From CALAED01 sp035765195 (GTDB lineage: Bacteria; Actinomycetota; Actinomycetes; Streptosporangiales; Streptosporangiaceae), in the NCBI GenBank assembly GCA_035765195.1, contig DASTYC010000015.1, positions 1 through 64,000 on the forward strand: 64,000 nt of DNA. The letters run 5' to 3'. The first letter of the stretch is position 1, and every line of letters starts with the position of its first letter. Below the pieces are notes generated by a model that was not told where the DNA came from, did no database searches, and saw nothing but the letters and a program-made list of their open reading frames with translations. Of the stretch, positions 59,722 through 64,000 are shown one piece after another. A program made the position numbers and the translations under genes.

Positions 59722-61206
59722 GTGACTTACGACGTGATCGTGGTCGGCGGTGGCAACGCCGGTTTCTGCGCCGCACACGCGGCCGCCGAGCGGGGTCGCC
59801 GGGTCATCGTGCTGGAGAAGGGCCCGCTCGGCCGGGACGGCGGGAACAGCTACTACACGGCGGGCGCGTTCCGGGTCACCCACGAAGGACTCGCCGACCT
59901 CGCCCCGCTGCTCACGCCGGACCCGCGGCACACCCGTACGGTGCTGCACCCCTACCGGGCGGCGGACTTCCACGCCGACATGCGACGGCTCACCGGCGGC
60001 CGGGCCGATCCCGAGCTCACCCGCGTGCTGGTGTCGGGCAGCCGGCCCGGGCTCGCCTGGCTGGCCGGTCTCGGCGCGCGGTTCCGGCTGATGTACGAGC
60101 GGCAGGCCTACGCCGACGCGGCCGGTGCGCATGTCTTCTGGGGCGGCCTGGCCGTCGCCACCGTCGACGGCGGCAAGGGGCTGGTCGCGACGCACCGGGA
60201 CGTCGCCACGCGCCTGGGCGAGACGGTCGCCTACGGCTGCCAGGTCACCGGACTCGTGCTGGAGCGGGGCGAGGTCGTGGGGGTGCGGTACGTGTCGTCC
60301 GACGACGGCTCGGCGGAGCAGACGATGCGGGGCCGGTCCGTCGTGCTGGCGGCCGGCGGGTTCGAGGCCAGCCCGGAGCTGCGCGCCCGCTACCTGGGCG
60401 GCGAGTGGGCGCACACCAAGGTGCGCGGCAACCCGCTGAACACCGGCGAGGTGTTGCTCGCCGCCATCGAGGCGGGCGCCGCCCCGGCCGGCGACTGGGG
60501 GTCGTGCCACAGCACCGCGTGGGACGCGGCCGCGGCCGAGTCCGGCGACCGTGAGCTGACCAACCAGCTGACGAGGCAGAGCTATCCGCTGGGGCTCATC
60601 GTCAACAAGAACGGCGAGCGGTTCGTCGACGAGGGCGCCGACTTCCGCAACTACACCTACGCCCGCTATGGCCGGGAGATCCTGCGGCAGCCCGGCGGCC
60701 TCGCCTTCCAGATCTTCGACGCAGCCACCAGGCCTCTCCTGCGTCCGGAGGAGTACGACAACCCCGCGGTGACCTGCGCGGTCGCGGACACGATCCCGGA
60801 CCTGGGCGCGGCTCTCGGCATCGACCCCGGGGGCCTCGACCGCACGGTCAAGCGGTTCAACGGCGCGGTCGACAGGGACATCGCGTTCGACCCGGCGGTC
60901 AAGGACGGCAAAGCCGCCCGCGACATCGATCCGCCCAAGTCCAACTGGGCGGTCCCGGTGGAGCGGCCGCCGTTCTACGGCTTCCCCGTCACCTGCGGCA
61001 TCACCTTCACCTTCGGCGGGCTGCGGATCGACGCCGACGCGCGCGTGCTCCGCGGGGACGGCCGGCCGATCCCCGGCCTCTACGCCTGCGGGGAACTGGT
61101 CGGCGGCCTGTTCAGCGGCAACTACCCGGGCGGCTCGGGACTCACCGCCGGCATGGTCTTCGGCTATCGGGCGGGGGCAGGGGCTGCCGCCGGTGGTCCG
61201 GCGTGA
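59722..61206 (+). CDS. tcuA: FAD-dependent tricarballylate dehydrogenase-like protein (TcuA-type)
   Basis: The 494-residue protein starts at GTG 59722 (GGGAGG five bases upstream); an ATG at 59629 would start inside the operator. It is a flavoprotein of the fumarate reductase/succinate dehydrogenase type. The FAD motif is VVGGGNAGF (residues 7-15), and the end has YACGELVGGLFSGNYPGGSGLT. In Salmonella TcuA oxidises tricarballylate to cis-aconitate, and the tricarboxylate importer next door fits that role. The partner TcuB (electron transfer) is missing here, so the electron acceptor is unknown. Other flavoproteins of the family, such as 3-ketosteroid dehydrogenases, are less likely. Confidence 0.78.
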   Translation: MTYDVIVVGGGNAGFCAAHAAAERGRRVIVLEKGPLGRDGGNSYYTAGAFRVTHEGLADLAPLLTPDPRHTRTVLHPYRAADFHADMRRLTGGRADPELTRVLVSGSRPGLAWLAGLGARFRLMYERQAYADAAGAHVFWGGLAVATVDGGKGLVATHRDVATRLGETVAYGCQVTGLVLERGEVVGVRYVSSDDGSAEQTMRGRSVVLAAGGFEASPELRARYLGGEWAHTKVRGNPLNTGEVLLAAIEAGAAPAGDWGSCHSTAWDAAAAESGDRELTNQLTRQSYPLGLIVNKNGERFVDEGADFRNYTYARYGREILRQPGGLAFQIFDAATRPLLRPEEYDNPAVTCAVADTIPDLGAALGIDPGGLDRTVKRFNGAVDRDIAFDPAVKDGKAARDIDPPKSNWAVPVERPPFYGFPVTCGITFTFGGLRIDADARVLRGDGRPIPGLYACGELVGGLFSGNYPGGSGLTAGMVFGYRAGAGAAAGGPA

Positions 61207-61877
61207 ACACGAGCGAGCCGGCCCGGCGGGTCTCCTCCCGCGAGGTGTACGAGCGGCTGCGCCGCGAGATCCTCGCCGGGCGGCTGCCGCCCGGCACCGC
61301 GCTGCGCGAGATCGCGCTGGCCGAGCGGTACGGGGTCAGCCGGACGCCGGTACGCGAGGCGCTGCGGCGGCTCGAACACGACAAGCTGCTCGAGGCCGGC
61401 GACCGCGGCCTGCGGGTGCGCCGGCCCACCCACGAAGAGGTGGTCCAGGTCTACGACGCCCGCATCCTGCTCGAGGGCGCGGCGGCCGAGCAGGCCGCCC
61501 GGATGCGCGGCGAGGCCGACCTCGCGCTGCTGGACGGGCTGGTCTCCCGCGACCTCGCGCTGGCCGACCCGGGTCCGGTGGACCGGGCCGACAACAACAT
61601 CGAGTTCCACCAGGCGGTGTGGCGGGCCACCCACAACCCGGTGCTCATCGACCTGCTGCAGCGGCTGAGCCTGCACCTCATCCACACCCCGACCACCACC
61701 CTGACGGCGCCGGGCCGGTGGGAGCAGTCGCTCACCGAGCACCAGGCGCTCATCGCCGCGATCAGGGACGGCGACGCCGAAGGCGCGGGCGAGGTCGCCC
61801 GCGAGCACCTGCGCACCGCACGCGACATACGGCTGCGCATGTGGCGCGAGCGCGCGCCACGGGCGCCGGAGCCGTGA
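61203..61877 (+). CDS. GntR-family regulator (FadR/FCD subfamily)
   Basis: The 224-residue protein starts at GTG 61203, overlapping the TcuA-like stop by four bases. The N-terminal winged helix (about 10-75) has LPPGTALREIALAERYGVSRTPVREALRRLEHDKLLEAG; the C-terminal FCD domain (about 80-215) has the helical bundle that binds carboxylates with metal-binding histidines, one near HEALIA-type and FHQAVW positions. The expected ligand is a carboxylic acid such as tricarballylate or citrate. The perfect palindrome at 59663-59684 is its probable operator. Confidence 0.86.
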   Translation: MNTSEPARRVSSREVYERLRREILAGRLPPGTALREIALAERYGVSRTPVREALRRLEHDKLLEAGDRGLRVRRPTHEEVVQVYDARILLEGAAAEQAARMRGEADLALLDGLVSRDLALADPGPVDRADNNIEFHQAVWRATHNPVLIDLLQRLSLHLIHTPTTTLTAPGRWEQSLTEHQALIAAIRDGDAEGAGEVAREHLRTARDIRLRMWRERAPRAPEP

Positions 61878-61949
61878 CCTCCGGAACAAAAAGAACAAGG
61901 GCTCATAACGGTGTGAACCTGGCTCTACCCCCCGGCACCGAACCGTGCG

Positions 61950-61966
61950 ATTGTCCGGATGACAAT
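61950..61966. promoter_or_regulatory. 17-bp inverted repeat upstream of the BNR gene
   Basis: ATTGTC-CGGAT-GACAAT is a perfect inverted repeat with a 5-bp centre, about 70 bp before the start of the secreted propeller gene. It is a plausible operator; no binder is identified. Confidence 0.5.
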
Positions 61967-62036
61967 ACGGACGCTGGTTGCCAGTGCGCGGGGGGCGTGG
62001 CGCAGCGACGATCACCCCGGGAAAGGGGACGAGCCC

Positions 62037-64000
62037 ATGACCCGCCGACGCCGCCAATACCTGGCCGGCCTTGTGGTCGCGCTCCTTGCCGTGACGATTG
62101 GGATCGTCGGGCTGAACATGGCCGGCTCGGAGCGCCCTGGAGGACGCGAGACCGAGGCCAGCGAGGGAGAGCTGCCGCCGGCCCTGGAAAGCCGCATCGA
62201 GAAACTGAAAGAGGCGGCGCCGGGTAACGACGGCATGGCGCCGGAGGGTCCCGGATCGGCCGCCGACGCCGAGTTCGCCGAGCGCGCCTATCCCGCCGAC
62301 ACCATCAAGGCCGCGCAGATGGAGACGGCCAAGCGGGCGGTCGACCGCGCGGAGAGCCGGCCGTTCCTGGCCGGTCGTGGCGCGACCAAGAAGAGCACCT
62401 GGACCAACGTCGGGCCGAGTCAGGCGCTCTACCCCGACACCCCGTTCCGCGACGCGTTCAGCTACGTGCCGAACGACTACGTCGCCGGCGGCCGCACCAC
62501 CTCGATCACGATCAGCGACCGGTGCCGGCCGGGCAACTGCCGGGCATGGGTGACCCCCGCCGGCGGCGGCGTCTGGCGCACGGACGACGCCCTCGCCGTC
62601 CAGCCGCGCTGGAAGTACCTGGGCGGTCCGCTGGGCATCAACGCCGCCGGCGCGGTCGCCATCGACCGCAACGACCGGTCCCGCAACACGATCTACGTGG
62701 GCACCGGCGAGGCGAACATCTGCGGTTCCGGCTGCGTCGCCGGCGTCGGCCTCTACAAGTCGACCAACGGCGGCGACACCTGGACCGGGCCGCTCGGCAA
62801 GGCCGAGCTCGGCGCCAAGGGCATCGGCGAGATCGTGGTCGAGCCGGGCAACCCCAAGGTCTTGTACGTGGGCACCACCGCGGCGCTGCGCGGCATGTCG
62901 AGCGCCTGCTGCACGCCGGTGCCGTCCCGCCGTATCCCCGACGCGCAAAAGTGGGGGCTCTACAAGTCGACCGACGGCGGCAAGTCGTGGAAGTTCATCC
63001 ACAACGGCTCGCCGGACGCGGCGCAGTGCAAGGGCGACCAGACCGAGTTCACCAACGGCGGCGTGTGCTCGCCGCGCGGCGTGCGCCACGTCGAGCTCGA
63101 CCCCGTCAACCCCGAGATCGTCTACGCGTCCTCCTACGCCCGCGGCATCTGGCGATCCCCGGACGGCGGCGCGACCTGGACGCAGATCAAACCGTCTCTC
63201 AACCCGGGCGTGCTGCAGACCCGCGCGGCGTTCGACGTGACGCGGCTGCCGAACGGCAAGACCCGGATGTACGTGCAGGAGGGCAACAACGGCACGAACG
63301 CGGCCGAGGTGTACCGCAGCGACGACGTCGCCGCCGGCGCCCCCGAGTTCACCACCCTGAGCAGCTCCAACCCCGCCGACCCCGGCTACGCGTTCTTCAA
63401 CCTCTGCACCGGACAGTGCTGGTACGACGTCTTCATCCACTCGCCGGACGGGCACCCGGACATGGTCTACGCCGGCGGCTCGTACAGCTATGACGAACTG
63501 ATCGCCAACCACCGCGGCGTGGTCCTGTCCACCGACGCCGGCGCCACCGCCACGGACATGACGTTCGACGGAACCGACCAGCTGCACCCGAACGGCCTGC
63601 ACCCCGACCAGCACGACATCGCGGTGAACCCGAACAACCCGTTCCAGTTCTTCGAGACCAACGACGGCGGGATCATGCGGTCGAACGGGGCCTTCGTCAA
63701 CCGCTCCGCGTGGTGCGACAACCCGGACCGCGAACTGCAGGACGCCGAACTGACCCGGTGCAGGCAGATGCTCTCGCGCATCCCGGGCCGGCTCCAGGGC
63801 CTCAACGATGGACTGAACACGCTGCAGTTCATGAGCCTGTCGGTCAGCCCGCACGACAGCCGTGAGCTGCAGGGCGGCACCCAGGACAACGGCACCTGGG
63901 AGAACTACGGACAGACCCGCACCTGGCTGAACACCATCATCGGCGACGGCGGCTGGTCCGGCTTCGACGTGGGCAGGCCGGAGTTCCGGTTCCACAACTA
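62037..64000 (+). CDS. Secreted BNR/sortilin-like beta-propeller protein, 3' end outside the window
   Basis: ATG 62037 follows AAGGGG and opens a frame that runs to the window edge, at least 654 residues. A signal anchor (about 8-28) is followed by a spacer with helical charged segments to about residue 110. Beyond this, repeated WRTDDA, YKSTNGGDTW, YKSTDGGKSW and WRSPDGGATW strips are Asp-box-like BNR repeats of a WD40/YVTN/BNR beta-propeller, as in sialidases and sortilin-type proteins. Several paired Cys suit the extracellular location. The function of this class is mostly unknown; glycosidase activity is not implied. A long antisense open frame over it is not coding. Confidence 0.82.
   Translation, partial: MTRRRRQYLAGLVVALLAVTIGIVGLNMAGSERPGGRETEASEGELPPALESRIEKLKEAAPGNDGMAPEGPGSAADAEFAERAYPADTIKAAQMETAKRAVDRAESRPFLAGRGATKKSTWTNVGPSQALYPDTPFRDAFSYVPNDYVAGGRTTSITISDRCRPGNCRAWVTPAGGGVWRTDDALAVQPRWKYLGGPLGINAAGAVAIDRNDRSRNTIYVGTGEANICGSGCVAGVGLYKSTNGGDTWTGPLGKAELGAKGIGEIVVEPGNPKVLYVGTTAALRGMSSACCTPVPSRRIPDAQKWGLYKSTDGGKSWKFIHNGSPDAAQCKGDQTEFTNGGVCSPRGVRHVELDPVNPEIVYASSYARGIWRSPDGGATWTQIKPSLNPGVLQTRAAFDVTRLPNGKTRMYVQEGNNGTNAAEVYRSDDVAAGAPEFTTLSSSNPADPGYAFFNLCTGQCWYDVFIHSPDGHPDMVYAGGSYSYDELIANHRGVVLSTDAGATATDMTFDGTDQLHPNGLHPDQHDIAVNPNNPFQFFETNDGGIMRSNGAFVNRSAWCDNPDRELQDAELTRCRQMLSRIPGRLQGLNDGLNTLQFMSLSVSPHDSRELQGGTQDNGTWENYGQTRTWLNTIIGDGGWSGFDVGRPEFRFHN

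Noticed and set aside
61878..63995. Very long minus-strand open frame opposite the BNR gene
   Set aside because: Its composition is the Arg/Val/Gly-rich type expected from antisense of high-GC genes, and the plus strand has clear signal and BNR repeats.
1..64000. tRNA, rRNA, CRISPR array, insertion sequence or prophage
   Set aside because: I saw no tRNA-like cloverleaf, no regularly spaced repeats, no transposase or integrase and no phage proteins. Short RNAs cannot be excluded by eye.

Overview
The window is 64 kb of very GC-rich DNA with strong G/C preference at third codon positions, many GTG starts and many 4-base GTGA/ATGA gene overlaps. Gene content fits a soil actinomycete: sugar ABC importers without their own ATPase, LAL and STAND regulators, secreted lipoproteins, an L,D-transpeptidase, a P450 and a GH54 arabinofuranosidase. 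I lean towards Streptosporangiales, but no rRNA or other marker gene is present to fix the taxon. No tRNA, rRNA, CRISPR array, integrase or insertion sequence was found.

Layout. 1-5.9 kb: small secreted and hypothetical proteins, a divergent pair of a saccharopine-dehydrogenase-like reductase and a stand-alone KAS III-type enzyme, an AMP nucleosidase, and a decayed or frameshifted gene. 5.9-11.9 kb: a six-gene sugar operon (SIS isomerase/deaminase, FruK/LacC-type kinase, class II aldolase, GH4 glycosidase, PfkB kinase, DeoR regulator), probably for galactosides or galactosamine through tagatose phosphates. 11.9-24 kb: three complete sugar ABC importers, each with one lipoprotein and two permeases but no ATPase, with a second DeoR regulator and an L,D-transpeptidase between them. 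Their intergenic regions hold clear inverted-repeat operator candidates. 24-33.8 kb: a STAND ATPase lacking a DNA-binding domain, an acetamidase/formamidase, an MHYT membrane sensor, a sugar-phosphate isomerase, a WD40-KAP NTPase fusion, and an AraC regulator divergent from an anchored alpha/beta hydrolase. 33.9-43.5 kb: a multidomain secreted GH54 enzyme, a VOC protein, an ATP-grasp ligase with an MFS exporter, a short cobalamin-independent methionine synthase-like protein, and a P450. 43.5-51.2 kb: a three-gene cluster of largely unknown function (one secreted protein) divergent from a large LuxR-type LAL regulator, then an FAD amine oxidase-like gene. 51.7-56.5 kb: a small unknown protein, then a translationally coupled hydrolase-TetR-acyl-CoA ligase operon divergent from a secreted lipase-like protein. 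56.5-61.9 kb: a tctC-tctB-tctA tripartite tricarboxylate transporter divergent from a TcuA-like flavoprotein and a GntR regulator, around a perfect 22-bp palindrome. 62-64 kb: the start of a secreted BNR-type beta-propeller protein that runs off the window.

As a whole the region reads as scavenging and import functions: plant or glycan oligosaccharides (GH4, GH54, three importers), amides, esters and lipids, and tricarboxylates. Each module carries its own regulator. The clearest local regulatory story is the tct/tcu palindrome. The least explained parts are the 43.5-47 kb cluster and the WD40-KAP protein.
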